DNA of 64,000 bases, from the NCBI GenBank assembly GCA_019359415.1, contig JAHHHH010000013.1, positions 54,052 through 118,051 of the forward strand. The letters are read 5' to 3'. Below, piece after piece: positions 28,029-37,604 of the stretch. The DNA comes from Iphinoe sp. HA4291-MV1. Lineage in GTDB: Bacteria; Cyanobacteriota; Cyanobacteriia; Cyanobacteriales; Nostocaceae. Below the pieces are notes generated by a model. It was not told where the DNA came from, did not search any database, and worked only from the letters and a program-made list of their open reading frames with translations. A program made the translations under genes and the position numbers. The first letter of the stretch is position 1. Each line of letters opens with the position of its first letter.

Positions 28029-29981
28029 TTAAAAAGTGAAGGTAGTTCGGAGTACACCTACAGTTGTTGTGTCGTTTCTACTGTCGCTTTCGGGATTGAA
28101 AAGGACAAATGCTCCTGGGGTAATGCTGATATTGTCATTCACTTTAAAACGGTAATAAGCTTCTAGATGGTAAGGAACAGCCCGATCTACACCCGCTTCG
28201 GCAAGTCTAGCATCACCATCTGCAGAAGTGCGATAGAGTGGCTGTCCAAAAATAATCCCCGCATTGTTTCCTGGTTTGAATAAATCATTGAAGTGCAATC
28301 CCACCATCCAACTTGTGAAGGTAGTAGAAGCATCAACACGACCAGAAGAATCATCAACAAATATCGCCGCACCGTAACCAGACAAAGCAACTTTTGGAGA
28401 AAAACGCCAAGTTAGTGTACCGCCAAAGGAGTTCAGTTTAACTGGTATTCCTAGTGGAACGCCAGCTAAAGCACCGAAATCACTACTAGTTAATCCTGTG
28501 CCTAGGATGTTGATTTCGTGATAACTATTGGCATAGTTTAGACCAATCTCTAGGGAACTGCTTGGTCTAAGGGTTAATTGTGTCGCCACGATAGTACTAC
28601 CTCCAAACACGCCTGCTCCCAAAGGTGTGCCAGAAACTCCCGGCTGGATATCCGCAGCCGAACTAGGAATATTGGCATTTGCACTGGCATACAAAGCTCT
28701 CAGATCCAGCTGCTTTGATATGTTAAAAATAAATCCCGCAGCCGATGGTAAACCAGAACCCGATGTACCACCAGAGACACGTATCACAGGGTTCACACCT
28801 GCAAAGCGAGAAACTGCCTCTTGTCCTTCACCGTAAAAAGGTGTGATGGCAGGAAAGGCATCTGGCACTTCTGCCGCAGTCCCAGCAAATAAAGTTAATT
28901 TCTTAGCGACGGGAAAGATATAAACCAGCTTGTAAAGCTGAACGTCATTACTACCAATGTCCGACAAAGTCTTAGGATCAATGCCAGGAAATTGCGGTTC
29001 AAAACTGACGCGAGCGTTACTGGCACTAAATCCTGAGGGAGCTAAGCCCAAAGATTCTTGAAGGCTACCACGACCATCCGAACCGCCTAAAAAGTTATGA
29101 GCTTGCAAACCAGTAATCAGTAAGTCTTTGCCTGTGAAACTTGTGTTGAGAGTCAACCGTACTCTATTTGTCAGGATGATATTTGGATCATTCCTACCAG
29201 GAGCGCCTCCTGTTGCACCAATCCCTGCAATAATGACCTCACCACTCAGTTTGGTCGTTGTGGAAAACTGATTTGCTTCCAGTTCTGCTGTGCGAGCTTC
29301 TACAACATCTACTCGACCTCGCAGTGTCGCTAGTTCTGCTGCGAATTCTTCTTGCAGTTTTTGCAAGGTAGCTAAATCCTCTTTCTTTACCAAATCAGCA
29401 GTCGCTGTAGCAATGAGTTCGTTGACTCGATTTAGACAGGCGTTTAAGCCAGCAGCAAATTCATAGCGAGTCATCGCGCGATCGCCTCGGTAGGTGCCAT
29501 TTGGATACCCAGCAATACAACCGTAGCGCTCGACTAGAGATTGCAGTGCCGCAAATGCCCAGTCAGTAGGCTGTACATCAGACAATTGTGATACAGATGT
29601 GACTTGTGCTATTGTGCCTGATGCCGAGACTCTATTTGGAGATTTTGAGGTCGTTTGAAGTGAAGAACTAGGAGCAGCAGTTAGCCCTAAATCTCCGCGT
29701 TCCTGCCTCTGATTCAAAGTAGGTGAATCTTGTTGTTTATTCTCTGTAGATATAATGAATTTTGCCTGACTTTCACCAGATATAACACTATAGTTATAAT
29801 TACCAATCTCATAATAAGCGATACTACTGTTAGAGATGTCTAATTGTTCAGCATAATTGAGTGCAAGAGTGTCATATGCTACGTCAATATTAGGTATTGC
29901 CTGTATTGCGTGCACAGGTAACAGTCTGGCAATTAAGCACAAAAAACTTGCTCCACCAGAAGCTAGTAGATATTTTCTCAT
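28029..29981 (-). CDS. SLH-domain porin, OprB/iron-uptake type
   Basis: About 650 residues. Signal peptide (MRKYLLASGGASFLCLIARL...HA), a low-complexity region, an S-layer homology domain (DWAFAALQSLVERYGCIAGY, MTRYEFAAGLNACLNRV, about 165-215), a coiled coil (EDLATLQKLQEEFAAELATL), then an OprB-type beta barrel ending in aromatic TFTF. The SLH part anchors to the cell wall; the barrel forms an outer-membrane channel for small solutes or ions. ATG 29981 is preferred over 30002 because the signal peptide starts there. Confidence 0.9.
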   Translation of the reverse strand: MRKYLLASGGASFLCLIARLLPVHAIQAIPNIDVAYDTLALNYAEQLDISNSSIAYYEIGNYNYSVISGESQAKFIISTENKQQDSPTLNQRQERGDLGLTAAPSSSLQTTSKSPNRVSASGTIAQVTSVSQLSDVQPTDWAFAALQSLVERYGCIAGYPNGTYRGDRAMTRYEFAAGLNACLNRVNELIATATADLVKKEDLATLQKLQEEFAAELATLRGRVDVVEARTAELEANQFSTTTKLSGEVIIAGIGATGGAPGRNDPNIILTNRVRLTLNTSFTGKDLLITGLQAHNFLGGSDGRGSLQESLGLAPSGFSASNARVSFEPQFPGIDPKTLSDIGSNDVQLYKLVYIFPVAKKLTLFAGTAAEVPDAFPAITPFYGEGQEAVSRFAGVNPVIRVSGGTSGSGLPSAAGFIFNISKQLDLRALYASANANIPSSAADIQPGVSGTPLGAGVFGGSTIVATQLTLRPSSSLEIGLNYANSYHEINILGTGLTSSDFGALAGVPLGIPVKLNSFGGTLTWRFSPKVALSGYGAAIFVDDSSGRVDASTTFTSWMVGLHFNDLFKPGNNAGIIFGQPLYRTSADGDARLAEAGVDRAVPYHLEAYYRFKVNDNISITPGAFVLFNPESDSRNDTTTVGVLRTTFTF

Positions 29982-30645
29982 GAGAACTCCTAACACCACC
30001 ACATACAGGAAACTAGACCGAGATATTCAAAAACAATAGTTAAGTAAAACTAAGGCAAATTTTACAACAGAATGTTGCTTACTTCGTCTCAATTTTCCCA
30101 AAGGAAAGAATTTTATTTAGGGAAATTTATTAATCACTTACAAGTAATTACCGTAAGTGCTTAACTATAAGCAATCTATTTACAGCAATAATTAACACAA
30201 GCTGTTATTTGTAATTTTTATGATTACTATGTGACAAAGCATTGTCCAACTTGACCCAGCGCGGTAGATTGTATTAGATAATACAGAACTGCACAGCGCC
30301 CACCTAAGACAGAACTTTAGTGTACATTTGCGGTAGCTTTTTGATTTTTATTATTTTTAGTGACAATTATTACAAAATTGTATCAATTTTACAATAATTT
30401 TACTAAACACGTTAGTATTTTTACTAAAACAATGGTACGATAGATAACTTTATACAAATCTATAGTAGTAGCATTAATATCTTTTTTACCGTTTTTTGAT
30501 ACAGAGATAGATTTTATGTAGTTTTAGCAAAAGTAGCATGAGAATTACGGAATGGTGGTTGTTCATTGTGTATAATTCCTTAATTGCCTAACAAGCACTA
30601 GTTAGTAAGCAAGGTAGAGAATCCAACAAAACATAAGAGGATTTT
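29982..30645. other. Intergenic region between divergent porin and exported-protein genes
   Basis: About 660 bp, A/T-rich; must hold promoters for both flanking genes. No RNA gene, repeat or relic is recognisable. The adjacent gene start is preceded by AAGAGG. Confidence 0.5.
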
Positions 30646-31584
30646 ATGAAGCAATATCTGAGATTTGCCAAGCAGTTTTCACTACTGTTCACTCCATTAG
30701 TAGCTACTTCTGTGCTTTTCACCTCACCTAGTCGGGCTGCTACTTCTGCTTTTTCTGATGGAGAATTAAGTTTGACAGATTTCAGTGGAATTCTTTTCAC
30801 TGAATTTAACAGCGACAATAATGCTGATACTGAAGCTATTACTCTAGGTAAGGATGATTTTGTAGATTTTCAAAATAATCCAGTAGTAGAGACGTCAACT
30901 TCTCCAGCAAAAGCATTTACTGATGTTGTTAGTTCAGTGAATGGTGAAGGTAGGAATTATACAGGATTGGTAAAAAGTAATTCGGGAATTGTCGGTAATT
31001 TTGATATAGGTGCTGGTCAGACTTTTTCTTTTAACTTCTCCTCTTTTCTAAACCTAGGGACAGACATAGATGCATCTCCAATAGAGAATGCCCAAGCTAA
31101 TGGAGATATTGCTTTCTACTTATTCGATACTTCAGATATATCTGAACAAGCTCTTCCTGACTTTCTTACTGGCTTATTAGATGATCCAAACAGCATTAAC
31201 AAAAGTCCATTGTCCTTCTTTTCTCTTTCTGGGAATGTCAGCACTCTTGGTGATGATTTTATTCTCAGTCAAAATAGTTCAGATATTACCTTAACTAATA
31301 CTTCTAAAGAAGTTGATTTTGAAGGCAATGAAGAATTTGCTTTCGCTGATTTTACGGGTTCTTTCCAACGCTATTTTGATAAATCAGCAAATGTTACTTT
31401 AATCGCAACCAGGAGAAGTAAAGCGAGAGTGACAGCACCTGAACCTTCAACTAGTTTAGCTTTACTGTCATTTTTAGCATTACTAGTTATAGCTAACAAA
31501 AATAGATTGAAAGCAAATATCTTAAGGCGCTCTTTGGAAGTAAAGGCTATCAAGTTAACTGTTGAGAATGAAGTCAAACTGTAA
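30646..31584 (+). CDS. Exported protein with PEP-CTERM-like sorting signal
   Basis: 312 residues. N-terminal signal peptide (KQYLRFAKQFSLLFTPLVAT... cleaved near PSRAA), a beta-rich body (FDIGAGQTFSFNFSSFLNLG), and a C-terminal APEPSTSLALLSFLALLVIA followed by basic residues, which fits PEP-CTERM signals (PEP motif, membrane span, Arg/Lys cluster) though with a longer tail than usual. Function unknown; probably surface or extracellular. A degenerate paralog follows immediately. Confidence 0.75.
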   Translation: MKQYLRFAKQFSLLFTPLVATSVLFTSPSRAATSAFSDGELSLTDFSGILFTEFNSDNNADTEAITLGKDDFVDFQNNPVVETSTSPAKAFTDVVSSVNGEGRNYTGLVKSNSGIVGNFDIGAGQTFSFNFSSFLNLGTDIDASPIENAQANGDIAFYLFDTSDISEQALPDFLTGLLDDPNSINKSPLSFFSLSGNVSTLGDDFILSQNSSDITLTNTSKEVDFEGNEEFAFADFTGSFQRYFDKSANVTLIATRRSKARVTAPEPSTSLALLSFLALLVIANKNRLKANILRRSLEVKAIKLTVENEVKL

Positions 31585-31636
31585 ATAGAAAATTATGTTG
31601 ATCGCTATCTAAAAACTTGCAAAGAGGTTTTTTCTA

Positions 31637-32518
31637 ATGGCTACTCCAAGTATAGCTACTTCTGCATCTTCCACGTCACCCATAGTGAGTGTGACTTCTG
31701 CTCTTTCTTATGGAGATTTATTCTTAACAAATTTGAGTCAAAGCTTTTCTACTATTGACAGCGATAATCAGGCTGATACCTCAGCTTTTGCAGATGGTGG
31801 TGTAGCGACTGTTTACAATAATGCAGTCGTAGAAGCTGACGATACAGAAGTATTGACTTTTGCCACTAGTTCAGCCTTTGGTGAAAATAAAGATTATTTT
31901 GGCTTTGCAGAAACTCATGCAGTTATTGTTGGTAATTTTTTTGTAGATGCAGGTAAAACTTTGTCTTTCAATTTTACATCTGCTATAGACTTGGAAACCT
32001 CCATAGAGGCTCCACAGCAAATAGAGAATGCTAGCGTAATTCGAGAAATTTCCTTCTCATTATACGACACTTCGGATATATCTAAAGAAAGTCTGAAAGA
32101 CTTCCTTACCAATTTATTACCTGACCCAGATAGCATTCAAAAAAACCCTTTATTGTTCTTTTCTCTATCTGGAAATTTAAACACTTCGCGTCGTAATGAT
32201 AATTTTTTGACCAGTGAGAAAAGCGAAAATGTGACCATAAGCACTGAATTCAAGGATTCTAATTTTGAAGGAAGTCAAAAATTTGCTAGCGCTTTTATTC
32301 GTGGTTCTGTAAAACGCTCTTTTAATAAGCAAGCAAATGTCACTTTAATCGCTTTGAGAAGGGGTCAAGCGAGAGTCGCTGCACCTGAACCTTCACCTAG
32401 CTTAACTTTACTCTCAAAACCTGGATCACTGGGCGTCGCTACTCAAGGTAGACGTCAAGGTGCGACATCTGGACGCTCTTGTGATAAAAAGGTCATGAAG
32501 GTGACTGTTGGGAAGTAA
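31637..32518 (+). CDS. Degenerate paralog of the upstream PEP-CTERM protein
   Basis: 293 residues, aligned along its length with the preceding protein (for example SFNFTSAIDLETSIEAPQQI, LYDTSDISKESLKDFLTNLL, QANVTLIALRRGQARV). Two parts differ. The signal peptide is gone: upstream codons still resemble it (K-L-A-K-R-F-F-L) but follow a stop. The C-terminal span is replaced: after APEPSPSLTLLS comes KPGSLGVATQGRRQG and a basic tail. Expressed, it would stay cytosolic. Probably a decaying duplicate. Confidence 0.6.
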   Translation: MATPSIATSASSTSPIVSVTSALSYGDLFLTNLSQSFSTIDSDNQADTSAFADGGVATVYNNAVVEADDTEVLTFATSSAFGENKDYFGFAETHAVIVGNFFVDAGKTLSFNFTSAIDLETSIEAPQQIENASVIREISFSLYDTSDISKESLKDFLTNLLPDPDSIQKNPLLFFSLSGNLNTSRRNDNFLTSEKSENVTISTEFKDSNFEGSQKFASAFIRGSVKRSFNKQANVTLIALRRGQARVAAPEPSPSLTLLSKPGSLGVATQGRRQGATSGRSCDKKVMKVTVGK

Positions 32519-33083
32519 TTCCAGTAGCATGCATGACATTCTCAAAATCCAATCTCAAAATCCAATTAGATGGAGTAGCAACAAAGAAGGAAAATATCTT
32601 TTGAGCCTCTCAATAAAGCTGACTTTTCCCGTTAAGTCGGGAATCATTGAAATAGCAAGGGTTTCACACCCAAGTTTATTCTCAACAAGTGAATTGTAAT
32701 GACAATCAATCACGAGAGAATAGGACTTTGGGATAGGGGGCATAGTAAGCGATCGCTTCGCCAAAAAGATAACGGGAAAAGTCAGATGCATAAATGATTG
32801 AAACTCCACCTGTAAATGAGGTGCAACTGCACACCATAGTCATACCAGCAAATCTTAAAAGATTTCTATTAGAAGCAGATTCCACTAAAAAAGATGAATT
32901 GTGGGATCAATCAGGTCTTGAGTTAGTACTACCTATCTTAGATGCAGGTGCAGTTCAATTTCGAGATGGTAGTTTTCGCCTTGGTCAAGTGAGCCGCGCC
33001 CTTACAAATCCTCACGCCAATGTTGACTCAAAGCAAAGCGAAGCAGAGTTAAGAGCAAGTATCAAAAAAATATTGCCTAAATT

Positions 33084-33295
33084 CAGTAGACCGAAAACTT
33101 TTGTCAGTCAACGCAAGAATGAGGGTTTGGGGCGATGTTTTTGGCACAGGGTCGAGCGATCGCTTACCTTAGCAGGAGAACTCATCTACAACCCTATTGC
33201 TCAAAACGCAGATGATACGGGCATTCTGGCGGATTGTATACAATCCGCCAGAATGCCCCAATGGTAAGCCTTCTAGAAATCTTTTCGGTCTACTG
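33084..33295. mobile_element. MITE-like element A, copy 1 (212 bp)
   Basis: Ends CAGTAGACCGAAAA and TTTTCGGTCTACTG are perfect 14-bp inverted repeats. The host sequence AAATT is duplicated on both sides (33079-33083 and 33296-33300), and removing the element plus one copy restores the oxidoreductase frame CCT AAA TTA GGC. No transposase is encoded. It includes a perfect 40-bp palindrome at 33219-33258. A second, inverted copy starts at 63877. Confidence 0.88.
33219..33258. repeat. Perfect 40-bp palindrome inside element A
   Basis: GGGCATTCTGGCGGATTGTA followed directly by its reverse complement, with no loop bases. It can form a cruciform or a 20-bp RNA hairpin. The same palindrome occurs at 63914-63953. 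Confidence 0.92.
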
Positions 33296-33596
33296 AAATT
33301 AGGCAATTTACCAGGAACTTGGCATCATTGCTTGGTGTCATTCAGTAGAGATGCACTCCCCTTGATTAGTCTCATCCCAGAGCGCGAAGGCGTTCATGTT
33401 TTTTCTGGTTTTAGCAATCCCCTTGTGATTGTGCCTTGTGATTGTGCCTCCTCTGGCACAACGCTTTGCTAACTGGGTTTTTGGAATGGAAGACGAAATT
33501 ATTACTAAATTGTCCCCTGTTCGCTTTCAAAACTTTCTATAGTCTTTTAAGAAAAACTAATACTTAATTATTATATAATATACAATATTTCATATA

Positions 33597-34352
33597 CTAC
33601 TCAATTGACGCTTCCATATCAATTTTTTCCGAAGCTAAAATTTCTACTGCTTCTTGTAAAAGGTGGTTCTGCTCTGTTTGAATTTCCTCTAGTCGAGTAG
33701 AAATTTCTACCAATCTTTGCTGCTTATCCTTGTGGATTTGTGGAGAGATGGTAGGTAGTAAAGTTGCTATATGATCAGTTGTTTTCACATCGGTCGGTTG
33801 TTTAAAAGCTAAGCTATTAACTTTTGTAAATAATATAAAGCTGACCTTTACAAGAGCTTGAAGCAATTTGAAAGGAATTTGCAAAAGCGACAAACTAGCT
33901 GACTCAACTATACGACCAATTGCTTTGATGAGGCTCCAAACTATAGCAAGAGCAAAAAGCAGAATGACTAAACTGATAATTGGGTGATTAGCCACCCAAC
34001 CAAGAATTTGAACGAGCTGCAAAAGTGTGGGGTGTTGCTCAAACCAATCACCCACAGTAGAAGAAATGGCTGTTTGGACCATCACCGATGTTGTACTCTT
34101 GACTTGTTCAGCTGATTGCAATGTTTGTTCAACAGAAGCTTTAGCTTGTTCAAGGGTTGTTGTAGTTGTATCAACAGCCCGACTAGCCGCTTGAGATGCT
34201 ATTTCCTGCCAAGACTCCCCAATTTGTTGCGCTGATTGAGTTAGAGAGTTAACGCTCTGGTTAACAAAATTTTTCGTCTGCTGAAAACGTTGCAAAATTT
34301 TCTCAGGTAGATTTATATCTTTATATAAATCAGAAATTTCGGCTAGAAGTGC
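33597..34352 (-). CDS. Conserved membrane-associated protein with coiled coils
   Basis: About 251 residues from ATG 34352 (MALLAEISDLYKDINLPEKI); an in-frame ATG 11 codons upstream is less likely. Long amphipathic helices rich in S/T/A/Q (about 25-95), then one or two membrane spans (HPIISLVILLFALAIVWSLI), another hydrophobic segment, and a C-terminal coiled coil (LVEISTRLEEIQTEQNHLLQ). Resembles structural or scaffold proteins of cyanobacterial membranes; I do not recognise a named family. Confidence 0.7.
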   Translation of the reverse strand, partial: ALLAEISDLYKDINLPEKILQRFQQTKNFVNQSVNSLTQSAQQIGESWQEIASQAASRAVDTTTTTLEQAKASVEQTLQSAEQVKSTTSVMVQTAISSTVGDWFEQHPTLLQLVQILGWVANHPIISLVILLFALAIVWSLIKAIGRIVESASLSLLQIPFKLLQALVKVSFILFTKVNSLAFKQPTDVKTTDHIATLLPTISPQIHKDKQQRLVEISTRLEEIQTEQNHLLQEAVEILASEKIDMEASIE

Positions 34353-35098
34353 CATAGAGTATTTCACAAGGGACACTGAAAGCAAGATGATTAACTTGAT
34401 TCAACGTAAGCAAAAATTTTTCAAGTAAGTTGTAGCCAATCAATGTTCTATCCTTAGATAGAAGGATAATAGCTCTATCTGTTGTATTGATAAAATCTGT
34501 GTCACAGGCGTGTTAAATAATTCAACAATCAGTGCAGTAGATGTTCAAACAGGCGGAATCATCTACTTATACTTAGATAGCAACTCTACAGGTCATCCTC
34601 CATATATTATAAATTATCATTCCTAAGTTAGAAGCTAAGGGGGAGAATTACTTGTTACAAATAAGACATAGATAAATTGAAAGAGCAAGTGTCAATACAC
34701 TACTCGTGCAATCATCCAAAGGGTTTTTACTAAGGTACACCTACACTTTTTTACATAAAAAGATTTTTACGTCAAAATAAGACGTATAGCCCGAGTCTTT
34801 TAATAAAGTTACATACTTTAGTAGAATCTTCAGTAGAATGTCTCAACCTGTTAATAAGCAGTTTTTGTAAAACATTGGCTTTTTCTCGGCAAATTCTTGC
34901 AAATTACCAAGTTTTGTATTTGTATACAAATCATGCATTCACTGTCCCACAGATAATTACGATGATCACACTACCCGATAAAGGCTTACAGCCTAGCCTA
35001 CCTTGGCATTCTATATGTTAAAAGCATGACATTTTAACAAAAAGTCTACTTACGTTTTACTTAGCAACACCATTGAGCTATCTACCGTCACAAGCCTC
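34353..35098. other. Intergenic region, possible protein relic
   Basis: About 745 bp. From about 34511 to 34626 the plus strand reads V-L-N-N-S-T-I-S-A-V-D-V-Q-T-G-G-I-I-Y-L then Y-L-D-S-N-S and a TAA, which looks like the end of a beta-rich exported protein, but it has no start and I cannot name a family. The rest is A/T-rich without recognisable features. Confidence 0.4.
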
Positions 35099-35758
35099 AT
35101 GAATGTCATCATTCGTTCGCTGAGCGTTACTCTCTTTGTGTCTGCATTTGCAGCCATACCATACGTTGCAAGAGCGCAGGAGACTCCAACGACTCCTCAA
35201 CCAAGAGCAAAGCAGAATCTTTGCTCTTCCGATGCCGTGGAGGATTTGCTACCTTCACCAGCGCTGAAGCAGAGCCTTTCTCCATTTTCCTACCTGGCGC
35301 AACAAGGTTTTACACAGAAGCCAGACGGTTCTTGGGTCTGCTATATGAGAGATAACCGAAAACAGGAGCGCTATTACACCCTCTTCAAAGTCCAACAAGT
35401 CAATGGAACACTTGTCGCTAGTTCTTTCCTAGAAAGCGGCACTTTGATTGAGGAGCAAGACACTCGCAGCTTGGACTTGTTCATGATCCTGATTGAAAAT
35501 CATACGAATATAAATCAAGGCAATCGTCAAAGTATCCAAAGGTATTTAGAATCCTTCATTTCTTTCGTAAAGCAAGGAAAAATACCTCCGTCACGCCGAG
35601 CGTATCTTTTTGACCAACCAAGTCGTGGAGTCGTTGTGTATCATCCAATTACAGAAGGAGAACTTAAGGGTACAGCAATTACGATTAACATCAACTCGCC
35701 TCAGAACTTAAGTTCCTCTCCAGTCTCTGAGGCTGAATCCTTTCGAGGCAGGGTGTAG
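35099..35758 (+). CDS. Exported hypothetical protein
   Basis: 219 residues with a clear signal peptide (NVIIRSLSVTLFVSAFAAIP...ARAQ, cleavage near residue 26). Body contains two Cys (LCSSDA and WVCYMRD) that could form a disulfide, and aromatic-rich beta segments. Not recognised. The next gene, also exported, begins 61 bp downstream, so they may work together at the cell surface. Confidence 0.7.
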   Translation: MNVIIRSLSVTLFVSAFAAIPYVARAQETPTTPQPRAKQNLCSSDAVEDLLPSPALKQSLSPFSYLAQQGFTQKPDGSWVCYMRDNRKQERYYTLFKVQQVNGTLVASSFLESGTLIEEQDTRSLDLFMILIENHTNINQGNRQSIQRYLESFISFVKQGKIPPSRRAYLFDQPSRGVVVYHPITEGELKGTAITININSPQNLSSSPVSEAESFRGRV

Positions 35759-35819
35759 AAAAATTCAAAATTCAAAAAACTATCTCAATTAATAATGATT
35801 TTGAATTTTTGGAGTTCAT

Positions 35820-37595
35820 TTGTCCTCAATCCACTACAGCCTTGTTTACTGGAGGTTCATCTTGTTTAAGTCTCGTGTTACAAAAATCGTTATTGCGTTT
35901 TCATCCTATGGGGCGACAATTCTGACTGCGCCTCAGCAAGCTTTGGCTCAACTTAGAGTTGGGAGCCCTGGTGTTCAACCAGGACTGGAGGAAAATTACC
36001 TCCAGTATCAGATATCGGGGCAAGATTTAAGCCGAATGCAAGTTATTCCTGGATGTAGCGTGGGATTTGGTGCTGCTTGTAACAAGCCTGCAGCAGCACT
36101 ACAGCAATTAGTAGAATCTAACAACGGACCCAGTTACTATGACCTATTAATGCGAGCGGCTGGTGGCGAGCAAAACTTCCAAAATTTTGCTTCTTTCTAC
36201 GGAAATAATCCTAATCTTTCTCAGATACCCTATGCCTCATTCTGGCAAAATGACAATCCTTATATTATGGATGGGTATCGGTATCTTCTTGGGCAAACAG
36301 TTAGTCGGACACCCCAAGCAGGTCTGGGACAGGTTACCAAAAACTTTTACTGGGCACCCGAAGGATCTGGGAACTCGCTTGACCCTCGTAGTGGTTTGCT
36401 GAATTTGAAATACTCCTACGGGCGTTTGCTGTTGGAAGAGGTCGCAAAAATTCCCAATTGGAAGCAGCAGATTCAGTCTCAGGATTTGCCGGCAGAAGCC
36501 AAGCAGTATTATGTGAGTAGCTTCTCTCAAGGATTGCGTGCGTTGAATAGTGGCAATGAAAAGCAACTAGAACACAACATTCTCGAACTCCAGTCTATGC
36601 CATACTCCCCAGAAGGAGGTCTGTTCAGCCGTCCAAATGGTGGTATTCCTCCAGAGTTTAACCAGATTACTGGGCAAGGTCTTCCAGGAGATGCTTTTGT
36701 AGCTACAGTTCCAATATTACCTGATGGAGAAGCGATAACCCAGGAGATTATTCCCAGCCCTGAAGGAAATGTGGTACAAGGAGGCAGAGGTCCTGCGTTC
36801 CCATACTGGACACTCGCTGGTATTCCTCTACTGCTTCTACCTTTTCTTTTTAGCGGTGGAGATGATGATGATTCCTCAGATAGGGTAGCTGTGTCACCAC
36901 CTCCAGGAGGGGAAACTCCACCCCCAGGAACTCAACCACCTCCAGGAGGGGAAACTCCACCCCCAGGAACTCAACCACCTCCAGGCGGTGAAACTCCACC
37001 CCCAGGAACTCAACCACCTCCAGGCGGTGAAACTCCACCCCCAGGAACTCAACCACCTCCAGGAGGGGAAACTCCACCCCCAGGAACTCAACCACCTCCA
37101 GGCGGTGAAACTCCACCCCCAGGAACTCAACCACCTCCAGGCGGTGAAACTCCACCCCCAGGAACTCAACCACCTCCAGGAGGGGAAACTCCACCCCCAG
37201 GAACTCAACCACCTCCAGGAGGGGAAACTCCACCCCCAGGAACTCAACCACCTCCAGGCGGTGAAACTCCACCCCCAGGAACTCAGCCACCTCCAGGAGG
37301 TGAAACTCCACCCCCAGGAACTCAGCCACCTCCAGGCGGTGAAACTCCACCCCCAGGAACTCAGCCACCTCCAGGAGGGGAAACTCCACCCCCAGGAACT
37401 CAACCACCTCCAGGCGGTGAAACTCCACCCCCAGGAACTCAGCCACCTCCAGGCGGTGAAACTCCACCCCCAGGAACTCAGCCACCTCCAGGCGGTGTAC
37501 AGCCTATACCGGAGTCATCAACATTAACACCTCTTTTGTTGCTGACCATGATCATGTCCATACTCAGTTACAGAAAGTGGCTCAAGCAGAGCTAA
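35820..37595 (+). CDS. Exported repeat protein with PEP-CTERM-like anchor
   Basis: 591 residues from TTG 35820, with GGAG a few bases upstream. N-terminal signal region (IVIAFSSYGATILTAPQQAL), a globular part of about 290 residues with YDLLMRAAGGEQNFQNFASF, one internal hydrophobic segment (FPYWTLAGIPLLLLPFLFSG) followed by acidic DDDDSSD, then 15 exact 13-residue repeats (PPPGGETPPPGTQ) and a C-terminal IPESSTLTPLLLLTMIMSIL with RKW. A Pro/Gly-rich stalk projecting a domain from the membrane is plausible. Function unknown. Confidence 0.78.
   Translation: MSSIHYSLVYWRFILFKSRVTKIVIAFSSYGATILTAPQQALAQLRVGSPGVQPGLEENYLQYQISGQDLSRMQVIPGCSVGFGAACNKPAAALQQLVESNNGPSYYDLLMRAAGGEQNFQNFASFYGNNPNLSQIPYASFWQNDNPYIMDGYRYLLGQTVSRTPQAGLGQVTKNFYWAPEGSGNSLDPRSGLLNLKYSYGRLLLEEVAKIPNWKQQIQSQDLPAEAKQYYVSSFSQGLRALNSGNEKQLEHNILELQSMPYSPEGGLFSRPNGGIPPEFNQITGQGLPGDAFVATVPILPDGEAITQEIIPSPEGNVVQGGRGPAFPYWTLAGIPLLLLPFLFSGGDDDDSSDRVAVSPPPGGETPPPGTQPPPGGETPPPGTQPPPGGETPPPGTQPPPGGETPPPGTQPPPGGETPPPGTQPPPGGETPPPGTQPPPGGETPPPGTQPPPGGETPPPGTQPPPGGETPPPGTQPPPGGETPPPGTQPPPGGETPPPGTQPPPGGETPPPGTQPPPGGETPPPGTQPPPGGETPPPGTQPPPGGETPPPGTQPPPGGVQPIPESSTLTPLLLLTMIMSILSYRKWLKQS
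36897..37496. repeat. 39-bp coding tandem repeat, 15 units plus a partial
   Basis: 36897-37481 is exactly 15 x 39 bp, each encoding PPPGGETPPPGTQ; a 15-bp partial unit follows to 37496. Units differ only by synonymous changes (GGAGGGG, GGCGGT or GGAGGT for Gly-Gly; CAA or CAG for Gln), and variants are interspersed, suggesting unequal crossing-over or slippage. Confidence 0.95.
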
Positions 37596-37604
37596 AAGGG
37601 TGTA

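Larger units (their letters stand above)
32794..33542 (+). pseudogene. FAD-dependent oxidoreductase (DAO/glycine-oxidase type), broken
   Basis: Three reading segments join into one C-terminal half of a DAO-family oxidase. The first (32794-33083) ends ...RASIKKILPK. The second continues, after removal of the 212-bp element and one AAATT, as L-G-N-L-P-G-T-W-H-H-C then SFSRDALPLISLIPEREGVH and FSGFSNPLVIVP. A 13-bp tandem duplication (33421-33433 repeated at 33434-33446) shifts the frame; without it the protein goes on PLAQRFANWVFGMEDEII to a TAG at 33540-33542. The N-terminal FAD-binding half is missing. Dead gene. Confidence 0.8.

Noticed and set aside
36850-37527. Long open frames (169-211 codons) on the minus strand and another plus-strand frame across the Pro/Gly repeat region
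   Set aside because: They exist only because a 39-bp repeat, divisible by 3, lacks stops in several frames; the products are monotonous 13-residue repeats with no start signal.
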